Shown: piece after piece, positions 8,184 through 17,016 of the stretch
Layout: every line of letters starts with the position of its first letter
Numbering within the stretch: position 1 is the first letter of the stretch
NCBI RefSeq assembly: GCF_038002345.1
Contig: NZ_JBBOCJ010000001.1
Span: forward strand, 4,464,001-4,528,000
Origin: Paenibacillus sp. FSL M7-0420
GTDB lineage: Bacteria > Bacillota > Bacilli > Paenibacillales > Paenibacillaceae
Length of the DNA stretch: 64,000 nucleotides
Direction of reading: 5' to 3'
The notes under the pieces: model-generated
Told to the model about the DNA's origin: nothing
Seen by the model: only the letters and a program-made list of their open reading frames with translations
The model's database searches: none
Program-made: the position numbers and the translations under genes

Positions 8184-9737
8184 TCACGGGGTATATTCAT
8201 ACATATAATCCTGGTTGATGACCTGCTTCTCCTTCATTTCAGCGGGGAACATCGCTTCCGCCATACGGATTGCCTTCAGCATTCCCTTGGCCTTGTTCAC
8301 TGTCTCCTCATATTCCTTCTCCGGCACAGAATCCCAGACGATTCCTGCTCCGGCCTGCACATAAGCGCGGCCTTTGCGGAAGATAATCGTCCGGATCGTG
8401 ATGCAGGAATCCATATTCCCGGAGAAGCCGAGATAGCCGATCGCTCCGGCATAAGCGCCGCGGGCTTCCCGCTCCAGCTCGGCAATAATCTCCATCGCCC
8501 GAAGCTTCGGCGCTCCTGATACCGTACCGGCCGGAAGGCAGGAGAGGAAGGCATCGAAGAAATCCTTATCCTCTGCCAGCGTTCCGGTCACATTCGAGAC
8601 CAGATGCATGACATGCGAGTATTTCTCGATCTCCATAAATGTATTGCATTTCACGCTGCCGAATTTCGAGACCCGCCCCAGATCATTGCGGCCCAGGTCG
8701 ACCAGCATGAGATGCTCCGCACGTTCCTTCTCGTCCTCCAGCAGCTCTGCGGCGAGCTGATGATCCTCTGCCGCGCTCGCTCCGCGCGGCCGGGTTCCGG
8801 CAATCGGCCGGGTCTCCACCCGTCCGCCGTCCACCTTGACCAGCGCTTCCGGCGAGGTGCCGACGATGATCTCCTCATCCATTTTCAGATAATACATATA
8901 GGGGGATGGGTTCAGGATGCGCAGCATCCGGTACACATGCAGCGGAGAGACCTCGGTCTCGATATGCATCCGCTGTGACAGCACCACCTGGAAGATATCT
9001 CCGGCACGGATGTATTCTTTGGCCTGCTCTACGTTACTTATATACTGCTCCTTGGTGAGATTCGAGTGAATCTCTCCCAGCTCGATATCCTGCGGAATGC
9101 TGCGGCGGTTGACGTTCTCCTTCGGGCCTTCCTTTTGCAGCTCCTCGGCCAGACTCACTAAGCGGTTGCTCAGTTCCTCGTAGTTCGCCCGGATATCCGA
9201 ATCCGTATCGCCATCCTTAATATGAAGATTCCCCACCAGCAGGATCTGCTGCTTCACATGATCGAAGACGATAATGCGGTCACAGAACATAAAGCGGATG
9301 TCATCCATATTCAGGTCATCTACCGCATGTGCGGACAGCTTCTCATAATACTGCAGCAGATCATAGCCGAAGAATCCGATGGCTCCGCCCGTAAACGGCG
9401 GCATACCGTCCAGCTTGGGACTGCGGTAGGAACGGAGCAGCGCTTTCAGCTCCTCGACAGGTTTGCCGGACAGCTGTTTTTTCTCGCCGCCGACCTCCAC
9501 CTGGATCTTCCCCTTTTTGCCGGAGATCATCAGGAACGGATCACTGCCGATAAAAGAATAACGCGCCCATTGAATGCCGCCCTCTACACTCTCCAGCAAA
9601 AATGCGCGATCCTGCTCGGCAAACCGCTGGAACAGCCGGATCGGCGTTTCCATATCAGCCAGCAATCTTGTTACGACCGGGATCAGATTGTATTCGCGCG
9701 ACAGCGACACCACTTCTTCAATGCTCGGATTCGTCAC
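8184..9737 (-). CDS. trpE: Anthranilate synthase component I
   Basis: A chorismate-using enzyme of 517 residues that makes anthranilate. The N-terminal LLESVEGG segment is the tryptophan feedback site of the family. The catalytic domain has ETRPIAGTRPRG, the AEHLMLVDLGRND stretch and AGAGIV near the end. The start is GTG at 9737 behind a strong TAGGAGG. It is the first structural gene of the trp operon and follows a leader with a TRAP-binding array and terminator, so transcription should fall when tryptophan is plentiful. Confidence 0.96.
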   Translation of the reverse strand: MTNPSIEEVVSLSREYNLIPVVTRLLADMETPIRLFQRFAEQDRAFLLESVEGGIQWARYSFIGSDPFLMISGKKGKIQVEVGGEKKQLSGKPVEELKALLRSYRSPKLDGMPPFTGGAIGFFGYDLLQYYEKLSAHAVDDLNMDDIRFMFCDRIIVFDHVKQQILLVGNLHIKDGDTDSDIRANYEELSNRLVSLAEELQKEGPKENVNRRSIPQDIELGEIHSNLTKEQYISNVEQAKEYIRAGDIFQVVLSQRMHIETEVSPLHVYRMLRILNPSPYMYYLKMDEEIIVGTSPEALVKVDGGRVETRPIAGTRPRGASAAEDHQLAAELLEDEKERAEHLMLVDLGRNDLGRVSKFGSVKCNTFMEIEKYSHVMHLVSNVTGTLAEDKDFFDAFLSCLPAGTVSGAPKLRAMEIIAELEREARGAYAGAIGYLGFSGNMDSCITIRTIIFRKGRAYVQAGAGIVWDSVPEKEYEETVNKAKGMLKAIRMAEAMFPAEMKEKQVINQDYMYEYTP

Positions 9738-9781
9738 TTGGGTAACCTCCTAGGGGATAACGGATATTGTCCGAAATACAG

Positions 9782-9807
9782 AAAAACCTCTACCGGAGTA
9801 GAGGTTT
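9782..9807 (-). terminator. Attenuator terminator in the trpE leader
   Basis: AAACCTCTAC (9807-9798), loop TCCG, GTAGAGGTTT (9793-9784) and further T residues form a strong intrinsic terminator 45 bases before trpE. Its 5' arm contains CTCTACTC (9803-9796), an exact complement of GAGTAGAG inside the TRAP array (10006-9999). TRAP binding would therefore free the terminator, and absence of TRAP would allow a competing pairing. Confidence 0.85.
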
Positions 9808-9978
9808 GTTGATAGTCAGTATGTGAATTAGCGTCTCGGACCGTCATGAACCCAATCGAATGCTATAGATTCCTCCATGGATACAGGGATAGCGCAGATG
9901 CAACTCATCATAAGCTACGGCTATACAGGTATGCCAAAAAAGAACACTAACAATCAAGGGTCTGCTCTGCAATAGGTC

Positions 9979-10037
9979 CTACACTCAGCTCAACTATACT
10001 CTACTCAACTCATTCTAAACTCTGCTTTACTCGGCTA
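9979..10037 (-). promoter_or_regulatory. TRAP (MtrB) RNA-binding site in the trp leader
   Basis: Reading the minus strand from 10037, the leader has twelve NAG triplets: UAG, GAG, AAG, GAG, UAG, GAG, GAG, GAG, UAG, GAG, GAG, UAG. All spacers are two bases except one of three. TRAP is an 11-mer that wraps (G/U)AG repeats with 2-3 nt spacers, so this matches its target closely. The mtrB gene is about 10 kb upstream in the same window. The array begins close to the predicted transcription start. Confidence 0.92.
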
Positions 10038-10042
10038 ACTTC

Positions 10043-10072
10043 ACTATACATGATGACGGTAGTCATTGACAA
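10043..10072 (-). promoter_or_regulatory. Promoter of the trp operon
   Basis: On the minus strand, TTGTCA (10072-10067) and TATAGT (10048-10043) are 18 bp apart. Transcription would start near 10036, at the first TRAP triplet. Read-through from aroH is also possible because no terminator separates them. Confidence 0.65.
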
Positions 10073-10091
10073 CCCCGCGGGCTATAATTTA

Positions 10092-10463
10092 TTACTTGCT
10101 CTGTGAGAGATCCGGGCGAAGCCGCTGGGCTTCATTCAGATACACATGACGGATATCGCGCTGGGATTTGTCGGTGTTCACCTGCACCATCAGGCGGATG
10201 CAATTCGGCAGGCTGCCCTTCACAGGGATCTCCACGGAACACATCAGCGGAACCATCTCCCAGCCTTCAATCTCACGGATCGCCCTTGCCGGGAAGGTTG
10301 CATCCAGATCAGCAGTCATCGTAATCCACACACTGCAGATATCCTCTGCGATCACATCATTGCGCTCCACAATTTCCCTCAGCAGGATCACCGTTTCACG
10401 TAAAATTTCCGTCTCTTCATTCTGGGTTACGGTCGTTGCACCGCGTATGCCCCGGTTCACCAT
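10092..10463 (-). CDS. aroH: Chorismate mutase, AroH class
   Basis: A monofunctional chorismate mutase of 123 residues that converts chorismate to prephenate for Tyr and Phe. The AroH-type N-terminus GIRGATTV carries the active-site Arg, and the C-terminal segment IRHVYLNEAQRLRPDL matches the family. The length equals that of the Bacillus trimeric enzyme. It overlaps the aroB stop by seven bases, so it is translated with aroB. Confidence 0.95.
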   Translation of the reverse strand: MVNRGIRGATTVTQNEETEILRETVILLREIVERNDVIAEDICSVWITMTADLDATFPARAIREIEGWEMVPLMCSVEIPVKGSLPNCIRLMVQVNTDKSQRDIRHVYLNEAQRLRPDLSQSK

Positions 10464-11560
10464 GGGCTCCCCTCCTTCTTAAGCTGGGCTATGACTTCTG
10501 AGACATCGCTTGCCTGCACATCACTGATGATACTTACTTCACCAATGGCCTCCGGCACGATAAAAGTCATTCGGCCTTCCTTGAATTTCTTGTCATGCAT
10601 CATCGCTTCCATCAGCTCTTCCCCGCTGTACTGCGAAGGAAGCCGGGTGGGCAGCGACAAGGCGTTGAGCATGGACACTGTGTCCTCGTAGATCTGTTTG
10701 TCCCGGCCCAGCCTCGCTGCGAGCAGAGCAGATCCGGCCATCCCGATTGCAATCGCCTCTCCGTGCAGGAAGGTCCCATAGCCTCCGACAGCTTCAATGG
10801 CATGTCCGATGGTATGCCCCAGATTCAGAATCGCACGCTGTCCGTGCTCGCGTTCATCACCGCCGATTACCTCCGCCTTGATGGCACAGCCGCGTTCCAG
10901 CGCATATCCCAGCGCCTCGGGGTCCAGTGCCAGCAGCTTGTCCGCATGCTCCTGGCACCAGTAAGCGAACTCACGGTCCAGAATCAGCCCGTGCTTGACC
11001 ACCTCAGCCAGGCCTGAAGCGACTTGCCGGGGCGGAAGCGTAGCTAAGGTGTCCAGATCATATAACACCATAGACGGCTGATAAAAGGCGCCCAGCATAT
11101 TCTTGGCCAGCGGATGGTTAACGGCCACCTTGCCGCCTACACTGCTGTCATGGGCGAGAATGGTCGTTGGAATCTGCATGAACCCGATTCCCCGCATATA
11201 AGATGCAGCAACGAAGCCGGCCAGATCGCCGACGACACCCCCGCCAAGCGCCAGCACGGCGGAGCTGCGGTCCAGACCGCCTTGAATGGCTGTGGAAATG
11301 ACTTCTTCATAGACGGCCAGTGACTTCGAAGCTTCGCCCGCCTGAATGACATGGCTGACCACCGTATATCCGCTGCTGCGGAGGGAAGTCTCCACCTGCT
11401 CCAGATAACGCGGCGCTACTTCGGTATCACTGACCACCAGCAGCGGGCTGCGCTGCGCGAATCCGGCTTCGGTGCAGCGTTCGCCGATACTCTGCAGCAG
11501 ACCGCTGCCGATATAAATCGGATAAGAACGTTCCCCTAAGTCAACAGTAATGCTGCGCAT
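10457..11560 (-). CDS. aroB: 3-dehydroquinate synthase
   Basis: A protein of 367 residues that cyclises DAHP to 3-dehydroquinate using NAD+ and a divalent metal. Motifs seen are GGGVVGDLAGFVAASYMRGI (nucleotide loop) and the metal-ligand helix with LNLGHTIGHAIEA. The ATG at 11560 is one base past the aroC stop. The longer upstream frame belongs to aroC sequence and was rejected. GGAGAG lies upstream of the start. Confidence 0.95.
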   Translation of the reverse strand: MRSITVDLGERSYPIYIGSGLLQSIGERCTEAGFAQRSPLLVVSDTEVAPRYLEQVETSLRSSGYTVVSHVIQAGEASKSLAVYEEVISTAIQGGLDRSSAVLALGGGVVGDLAGFVAASYMRGIGFMQIPTTILAHDSSVGGKVAVNHPLAKNMLGAFYQPSMVLYDLDTLATLPPRQVASGLAEVVKHGLILDREFAYWCQEHADKLLALDPEALGYALERGCAIKAEVIGGDEREHGQRAILNLGHTIGHAIEAVGGYGTFLHGEAIAIGMAGSALLAARLGRDKQIYEDTVSMLNALSLPTRLPSQYSGEELMEAMMHDKKFKEGRMTFIVPEAIGEVSIISDVQASDVSEVIAQLKKEGSPW

Positions 11561-11561
11561 C

Positions 11562-12731
11562 TTAGTAGCTCTCCAGCTGAGCCAGGTAATTATTGTAGTT
11601 CGCGCGGATCTCTTCCAGAGAGTCACCGCCGAATTTATCCAGGAACGCCTTGGCAATCTCCCAGGCTACTACACTCTCCAGTACGACACAAGCTGCCGGA
11701 ACGGCACAGGCGTCTGAGCGCTCCACCTGGGCTGTGAACGGCTCCTTCGTGTCGATATCCACACTCTGCAGCGGCTTGTACAACGTCGGAATAGGCTTCA
11801 TTACCCCTCTGACGACCACCGGCATTCCATTAGTCATTCCGCCTTCGAACCCGCCCAGCCGGTTGCTCGCCCGGAAGTACCCTTTCGAGGCTTCATACAT
11901 AATCTCGTCATGGACCTGTGAGCCGCGCAGCTTCCCGGCTTCGAAGCCGATCCCGATCTCCACGCCCTTGAAGGCATTGATCGACATCACGGCTCCGGCG
12001 ATGGCACCATCCAGCTTGCGGTCGGACTGTACATAACTGCCAAGACCAATAGGCAGACCTTCGACAATACATTCCACAATCCCGCCGATGGAGTCGCCTT
12101 CTTCCTTGATCTTGTCTATGTAAGCCTCCATCTTCTGCTCCGTCTCCTTGTCCACTACCCGCACAGAGGATTCTTCAGTCCGGGTAATCAGCTCATCGAT
12201 AGGCAGATCGTTAGCAGGTGCTTCAATCTCTCCGATCCGGATAACTTGTCCGGCAATCTTCACTCCGAAGGCTGCAAGCAGCTGACGGGCAACCGCGCCT
12301 ACAGCCACTCTTGCTGCCGTCTCACGGGCGCTGGAGCGCTCCAGCACGTTACGCAGATCGGTATGGTTATACTTAAGTCCGCCGTTCAGGTCCGCATGAC
12401 CGGGACGCGGACGGTTCACCCGGCGCTTCTCTTCGTCACTGCCCGGAATCGGCTCAATGTTCATAATGTTCTTCCAGTGTGTCCAGTCCTTGTTCTCCAC
12501 AATGAGAGCTACAGGAGCTCCGGTAGTATAGCCGTGGCGTACACCGCCGGCAATCTGGGCAGTATCCTTCTCAATCTGCATCCGGCGTCCGCGGCCGTAG
12601 CCCTTCTGTCTCCGGTGCAGCTGGAAATTAAGCTCATCAAAGTCAAGTGTCAAATTACTGGGCAATCCCTCAATAATGGCTGTAAGCTGGGGGCCGTGCG
12701 TCTCCCCCGCTGTTAAATAGCGTAAACTCAT
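11562..12731 (-). CDS. aroC: Chorismate synthase
   Basis: An FMN-dependent enzyme of 389 residues that makes chorismate from EPSP, the branch point for all pathways in this block. The family start [20 protein letters not shown], the motif [11 protein letters not shown] and the [16 protein letters not shown] loop are present. The ATG at 12731 has GGGGGA upstream and was chosen over a GTG at 12749. It has its own promoter and begins the aroCBH unit. Confidence 0.96.
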   Translation of the reverse strand: MSLRYLTAGETHGPQLTAIIEGLPSNLTLDFDELNFQLHRRQKGYGRGRRMQIEKDTAQIAGGVRHGYTTGAPVALIVENKDWTHWKNIMNIEPIPGSDEEKRRVNRPRPGHADLNGGLKYNHTDLRNVLERSSARETAARVAVGAVARQLLAAFGVKIAGQVIRIGEIEAPANDLPIDELITRTEESSVRVVDKETEQKMEAYIDKIKEEGDSIGGIVECIVEGLPIGLGSYVQSDRKLDGAIAGAVMSINAFKGVEIGIGFEAGKLRGSQVHDEIMYEASKGYFRASNRLGGFEGGMTNGMPVVVRGVMKPIPTLYKPLQSVDIDTKEPFTAQVERSDACAVPAACVVLESVVAWEIAKAFLDKFGGDSLEEIRANYNNYLAQLESY

Positions 12732-12792
12732 GCTGCGTTCCCCCTTCACACTTTTGGACTGTAAACCGCTAAAATGTTAAATGTCTTTGCTT

Positions 12793-12821
12793 ATTATAGT
12801 ATAGGCTCTCCGCTTTGACAA
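12793..12821 (-). promoter_or_regulatory. Promoter of aroC-aroB-aroH
   Basis: On the minus strand, TTGTCA (12821-12816) and TATAAT (12798-12793) are separated by 17 bp, followed by a leader of about 55 bases. It is close to the sigma-A consensus. Confidence 0.75.
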
Positions 12822-12852
12822 GAAAGCAATAGCCCGGCCCGCTGCGTCCAGC

Positions 12853-12900
12853 AGAACAAAACAAGCGCCGCTCCTGCTCTTTCGAGTAGAAGCGGCGCTG
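12853..12900 (-). terminator. Terminator between the cheR unit and aroC
   Basis: On the minus strand, AGCGCCGCT and AGCGGCGCT form a 9-bp stem that continues, with mismatches, to a GAAA tetraloop. It is followed by TGTTTTGTT. It lies after the 58-residue gene and before the aroC promoter. Confidence 0.7.
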
Positions 12901-12913
12901 CTGTGCCCCCCGT

Positions 12914-13090
12914 TCAGGAGCCTGTCTCCAGACTGTCGCTGCCTGGTGCCGGAAGGCGGCCGCCGGTTCTGCCCTCTTCCGCAGTAAGCAGGCTCTGGAG
13001 CTGCAGCTCCTCGATGCCGAGAATCTGCCCGCATTCGCGGACGGTGAGGAACCCCCGCCGGTAGGCGGTGATGACCTTGCTTTTGTCCAT
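12914..13090 (-). CDS. Small conserved-type protein of 58 residues, function unknown
   Basis: The minus-strand frame from ATG 13090 to TGA 12914 encodes MDKSKVITAYRRGFLTVREC and continues with a predicted helix around QILGIEELQLQSLL. The C-terminal third is Gly/Pro/Ser-rich and looks disordered. AAAGG lies about 12 bases before the ATG and a strong terminator follows the stop. The N-terminal half has the composition and codon use of a real gene and resembles short helix-turn-helix-like proteins found in this position in related genomes (recollection, not tested). A larger overlapping frame is Arg/Ser-rich and was rejected. I cannot assign a function. Confidence 0.6.
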   Translation of the reverse strand: MDKSKVITAYRRGFLTVRECGQILGIEELQLQSLLTAEEGRTGGRLPAPGSDSLETGS

Positions 13091-13198
13091 CTGGGTTAAC
13101 GACCTTTCACTTGGCGTTAGGTTTCTTCCTACTTCCCAGTATCACTGAAAAGCGCCTAAAGCATACCCTGCACCAAGGGAGACTCCAGCAGACTACGG

Positions 13199-14002
13199 CT
13201 ATTTCTTCCGGTAAAAGAAGGTTTCGGTCGACTCGAAGCCATATTGCGCAGGTGTGAATATCTGCTCCGTGCTGCCCACGAACAGATAGCCCCCGGGACG
13301 CAGACTGGCCGAGAATTTGTGATACAGCTTATTCTTGGCTTCTTCGGTGAAGTAGATCATGACATTGCGGCAGATAATCAGATCGAAGCCTTCGTCGAAT
13401 TTATCCAGCAGCAGATTCTGCTTGCGGAAATCGATATTCTTCTTCAGTCCTTCACTGACCTTGAAGACCGGGCCATCGGGTGTAAAATACCGGTCTGCCA
13501 CATCTTTGGGCACATCCTTCAAGGAGCGCTCCAGATAGATCCCCTGCTTCGCTTTGGCCAGCGCCCCGTCATCAATATCTGTAGCCAGAATTCCGGTCTG
13601 GGCCAGAATATTCTTGTCCGAGAGAATCATCGCCAGCGTATAAGGCTCTTCACCTGTGGAACAGGCGGCACTCCATAGCTTCAGTCTGCGGCCGGAGCGC
13701 TGAAGATCCGGCAGAATCACATCCCTCAGCACTTCCCAGCGGTTCGGATTCCGCCAGAATTCGGAGACATTGATCGTCATGCGGTCCAGGAACTCATAGA
13801 ACAGAGCCTTGTCTTTCATCATGGCCGCATAGAACTCATTAAAGGTATTGTAGCCGTTCTTCATACGGAGCGTCGTCAGCCGCCGCTTCATCTGTGCTTC
13901 CTTATACTGCGCAAGGTCAATGCCTGTGCTTTGTTTGATATTATGAATAAATCCGGTGTAATCAGGGTCCGGGGTTAATGAGGATTCTTCACGTTCAGCC
14001 AT
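13199..14002 (-). CDS. cheR: Chemotaxis protein methyltransferase CheR
   Basis: A protein of 267 residues that methylates glutamates on chemoreceptors with S-adenosylmethionine. It has the N-terminal all-alpha CheR domain (about 10-80) and the SAM-binding domain with LWSAACSTGEEPYTLAM and the later ICRNVMIYF segment. Its place between ndk and the aro genes matches Bacillus. It implies a chemotaxis system elsewhere; one receptor gene is present at 43831. The start has CAGGAG before ATG 14002. Confidence 0.95.
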   Translation of the reverse strand: MAEREESSLTPDPDYTGFIHNIKQSTGIDLAQYKEAQMKRRLTTLRMKNGYNTFNEFYAAMMKDKALFYEFLDRMTINVSEFWRNPNRWEVLRDVILPDLQRSGRRLKLWSAACSTGEEPYTLAMILSDKNILAQTGILATDIDDGALAKAKQGIYLERSLKDVPKDVADRYFTPDGPVFKVSEGLKKNIDFRKQNLLLDKFDEGFDLIICRNVMIYFTEEAKNKLYHKFSASLRPGGYLFVGSTEQIFTPAQYGFESTETFFYRKK

Positions 14003-14029
14003 AATAATCTCCTGTCTCCTGCCCGGATC

Positions 14030-14473
14030 TTACATCCAGGCCGCGATGTCTTTATGATACTGTGCCAGCTCATCCGGAGCGAAGAAATTGGCGATCTCAC
14101 GTGCTGCGCTGTCCGGCGAATCCGATCCGTGGATCAGATTAAGCGGAGTATGGCTGGCATAATCCCCGCGGATAGTGCCCGGCAGGGCCTCCCCGACTTT
14201 GGTTTTGCCGATCAGGAGACGGGATAATGCGATAACATCATCGCCTTCCCACACCATGGCGAACACAGGGCCGGAGGTAATGAAGCTTACCAGCTCCGGG
14301 AAAAAATCCTTGCCGTCATGCTCCGCATAATGCTTCTTGGCCTGCTCCTCAGTAACGGTAATCAGCTTGGCAGCGACCAGCTTGAATCCCTTGTCTTCCA
14401 GGCGGGCAACGATGCGTCCGATTAGTCCGCGCTGTACACCATCCGGTTTGATCATCAGATACGTTTGTTCCAT
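14030..14473 (-). CDS. ndk: Nucleoside diphosphate kinase
   Basis: A protein of 147 residues that transfers gamma-phosphate between nucleoside tri- and diphosphates. The start [19 protein letters not shown] is typical, and the active-site His lies in [13 protein letters not shown] chose the ATG at 14473, with GGAGAG upstream, over an in-frame TTG at 14488. Confidence 0.96.
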   Translation of the reverse strand: MEQTYLMIKPDGVQRGLIGRIVARLEDKGFKLVAAKLITVTEEQAKKHYAEHDGKDFFPELVSFITSGPVFAMVWEGDDVIALSRLLIGKTKVGEALPGTIRGDYASHTPLNLIHGSDSPDSAAREIANFFAPDELAQYHKDIAAWM

Positions 14474-14584
14474 AGAGTCACTCTCCAATTCCCCTTATTC
14501 TAAATGAATAGGCTGTTTATGGTCTGATATTATCAGAAACCCCGGCATCTGTGAACGTAAATTTGCAGTGGAGTTCTTATATTT

Positions 14585-15553
14585 TCAATAAGCCCGGCCA
14601 GTCACGAAAAAGGCGATATCGCGCAAATTGCGCTTGGTCCGGTTGCTTGGCAGCTGCTCCAGCGCATCCAGCGCCTTGGCGATATAACGGGAGGCCAGCT
14701 CCTCCGCACGGGAAATCCCGTCGCCGGAGAGAATCAGATCGATCGCCCGGCCGACCCCGCTGTTCCCTTCACGAATCGCTGCAAGCTCTTCCAGCAGGCG
14801 GCCGCGGAGCCGGTCATCCTGCAGACTGTAGATGACAGGAAGAGTGATATTCCCCTGGCGCATATCGCTTCCGGGCGGCTTGCCAATTTGCTTCTCTGTT
14901 CCGGAGAGATCGAGCAGATCATCACGGATTTGAAACGCCATCCCAACGTTATATCCGTAATTATAGAGGAGCCTGGCCGTTCCCGGCTCCGCATCTGCAG
15001 CCAGAGCGCCAAGCTGACAGCTGACGGCAATCAGCAGCGCTGTCTTCCGGCGGATTCTCCGCAGGTAGTGGCGCACGCTCTGTCCGCTGTTGAAGAAGTC
15101 GCGGATCTGCTCCATCTCTCCGATGGACATCTCTACCATGGCTTTGGAGAGAATCTGATGAATCAGGGGATTCTTCAGTCCTGATGTCATCACGAGTGCC
15201 TTGGCATAAATATAGTCGCCGGTGTACATGGCGATCTTGTCGCCCCATTTCGCCTTGACGGTAGGTTCTCCCCGCCGGAGCTCCGCATCGTCAATGACAT
15301 CATCGTGGACCAGTGAGGCGCTGTGAATCAGCTCCAGCGGAATTGCGACGCGCTTCAGCTTATCGAGATCATAGGTCCCGAATTTGCCGCCCATCAGAAC
15401 GAATACCGGCCGGAGCCGCTTGCCCCCAGCTCTCAGCAGATGCAGCGAGGTCTCGCTCAGCAGGTCATCATCCCCCTGGACACTGCGGTACAGCTCTTTC
15501 TCAATCTGATCCATATCTTTGTTCAGCAAGCCGAATATTTGCAGTCGCTTCAT
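14585..15553 (-). CDS. hepT: Heptaprenyl diphosphate synthase component II
   Basis: The catalytic trans-prenyltransferase subunit, 322 residues, making the C35 side chain of menaquinone-7 together with HepS. Both Asp-rich motifs are present: LVHDDVIDDAELRRG and IRDDLLDLSG. The GGKRLRP segment binds IPP. The ATG at 15553 overlaps the mqnA stop (ATGA), so it is coupled to mqnA. The 29-residue longer frame starting within mqnA is not needed. Confidence 0.94.
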   Translation of the reverse strand: MKRLQIFGLLNKDMDQIEKELYRSVQGDDDLLSETSLHLLRAGGKRLRPVFVLMGGKFGTYDLDKLKRVAIPLELIHSASLVHDDVIDDAELRRGEPTVKAKWGDKIAMYTGDYIYAKALVMTSGLKNPLIHQILSKAMVEMSIGEMEQIRDFFNSGQSVRHYLRRIRRKTALLIAVSCQLGALAADAEPGTARLLYNYGYNVGMAFQIRDDLLDLSGTEKQIGKPPGSDMRQGNITLPVIYSLQDDRLRGRLLEELAAIREGNSGVGRAIDLILSGDGISRAEELASRYIAKALDALEQLPSNRTKRNLRDIAFFVTGRAY

Positions 15554-16410
15554 TCTTTCACCCGTGTCAGCAGATTGTGGCTCCAAAGCTCCATCTTCAC
15601 TTCCTGCGGCAGCAGGCCCATTTCATAGGCATAGCGGAAATAGAGGTTCAGACCTTCCTGCTGCCTTTCCCCAAAGTCATAACATAAATTACGGAAGTAA
15701 TCTCTCCAATAGGAGGCCGTGCCCCCGATCGTGCAGCAGGCTTCGTGAATTACCGGTCCCAGCTCATTCAGGCCGCGTCTCTTGCTCCGCTCGAAGGCTT
15801 CAGCAATCTCGGCAATGGCCTCAGGATTCCGGGCCGCAGCCCTGCGGTTGACCGCCCATACAGCAAAGGTCATAATGTGGCCCGTCCATTCCTTCCACAG
15901 CTCGCCCAGATCCGTTACTTCATAGCCCTGATCCTGCCAGGAGGCGCGGATGGCATGGTCACCGATCAGGAGCCCGGCATCCGCCTGCTGCATCATGGTG
16001 TTCAGATCGGGATCGCTGCTAATGTACTCCGGGCTAGTGCCTAAGGCCTTGTGCATCAGGATCTTCAGCAGATTGACCGAGGTAGCCGAAGTATTCGTCA
16101 CGGCTATCGTTCCGCTGCCAAGCTGCTGTAACGGCTTTTTGGAGAAAAGAAATATCGACCTCACCGGACCGTCCGCGCTGACGGACAGACCGGGCAGCAG
16201 CAGCAGCCGGTCGCTGGCCGCTGCGTAAGCAAAGGAGGATAAAGCCCCAACTTGAATATCTCCTGCTGCCATGCCCCGGTTAAGCACAGCTGGCACCTCA
16301 CTCACCATTTCAGCAGGAAAGCTTAAAGAAGAGGGATCGAAATAATGATAGACCGGCCATGAATTGGTATAGCTGATTTTGCCGATGACGGTGTGTTTCA
16401 GGTCTGTCAC
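15550..16410 (-). CDS. mqnA: Chorismate dehydratase MqnA (futalosine pathway)
   Basis: A protein of 286 residues with the periplasmic-binding-like fold of MqnA/MqnD enzymes. The opening IGKISYTNSWPVYHYFD and the central VTNTSATSVNLLKIL and DAGLLIGDHAIR segments fit MqnA, which dehydrates chorismate to 3-[(1-carboxyvinyl)oxy]benzoate. The GTG start at 16410 follows AAGG. It lies with ubiX, a ubiA homologue, menG, hepS and hepT, so the cluster serves menaquinone synthesis and draws on chorismate made by the nearby aro genes. Confidence 0.9.
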   Translation of the reverse strand: MTDLKHTVIGKISYTNSWPVYHYFDPSSLSFPAEMVSEVPAVLNRGMAAGDIQVGALSSFAYAAASDRLLLLPGLSVSADGPVRSIFLFSKKPLQQLGSGTIAVTNTSATSVNLLKILMHKALGTSPEYISSDPDLNTMMQQADAGLLIGDHAIRASWQDQGYEVTDLGELWKEWTGHIMTFAVWAVNRRAAARNPEAIAEIAEAFERSKRRGLNELGPVIHEACCTIGGTASYWRDYFRNLCYDFGERQQEGLNLYFRYAYEMGLLPQEVKMELWSHNLLTRVKE

Positions 16411-16413
16411 CCT

Positions 16414-17016
16414 TCATTCCCCCCATCTGCGAAATAAAGTATGCTCAATCCCGAAGCTGTCGAGCACCTTGCCCACCATGAAATTGACCAGATCATCCAT
16501 AGTGGCAGGACCGTAATAGAACGCCGGCATTGCCGGAATCAGCTTGACGCCCATCCGCGACAGCTTCAGCATATTCTCCAGGTGAATCGCATGCAGCGGT
16601 GTCTCCCGGGGCACCAGAACGAGCGGACGGCCCTCCTTCAGCATGACATCCGCTGCCCGCGTCATCAGATTGTCCGAGCTGCCATGCGCTACAGCAGACA
16701 GTGTTCCCATCGAGCAGGGCATAATAATCATCCCCTCTGTCCGGAAGGAGCCGCTGGCAATCGAAGCTCCTATATCCTGTACCGGGTGATACAGAAGAGA
16801 ACCGGGATAGCTGCCGAACTGCTCGTTCAGCAGTCCTTCCCGGTCAGTTACGGCATAACCCAGCTCCTCCTTGAAGACACGCCAGCCTGCATTACTGACA
16901 ACCAGATGTACTGTATAACCGAGAGACAGCAGGGTCTCTGTCAGCCGGATGCCGTAGATCGCCCCGCTTGCACCGGTAATGCCAACCACGAAGTTCTTAG
17001 GCGTAAGTTCGGTCAT
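16414..17016 (-). CDS. ubiX: Flavin prenyltransferase UbiX-like
   Basis: A protein of 200 residues with the FMN-binding start GITGASGAIYGIRL and the PCSMGTLSAVAHG segment of UbiX/Pad1 proteins. The family makes prenylated FMN, the cofactor of UbiD-type decarboxylases. In futalosine organisms a UbiD/UbiX pair is thought to act on late naphthoate intermediates. No ubiD is in this window. Its start overlaps the ubiA stop by four bases (ATGA). Confidence 0.92.
   Translation of the reverse strand: MTELTPKNFVVGITGASGAIYGIRLTETLLSLGYTVHLVVSNAGWRVFKEELGYAVTDREGLLNEQFGSYPGSLLYHPVQDIGASIASGSFRTEGMIIMPCSMGTLSAVAHGSSDNLMTRAADVMLKEGRPLVLVPRETPLHAIHLENMLKLSRMGVKLIPAMPAFYYGPATMDDLVNFMVGKVLDSFGIEHTLFRRWGE

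Noticed and set aside
9736..9849. A 37-codon frame running through the attenuator hairpin and ending in the trpE start (AAGTGA)
   Set aside because: No good Shine-Dalgarno sequence at a proper distance (GGAGG is over 20 nt away) and the frame crosses the attenuator hairpin.
9828..9878. A 16-residue frame with one Trp in the trp leader, as a possible Trp leader peptide
   Set aside because: No ribosome binding site precedes the ATG, there is a single Trp codon, and the TRAP array already explains control.
9930..9975. A weak hairpin with a T run right after the TRAP array as the real attenuator
   Set aside because: The stem (AGAGCA/UGUUCU) is short and has G-U pairs; the hairpin at 9782-9807 is far stronger and has a matching antiterminator.
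12777..13034. An 85-residue minus-strand frame overlapping the 58-residue gene
   Set aside because: Arg/Ser/Gly composition typical of an off-frame reading; the 58-residue frame has better composition, start and stop.
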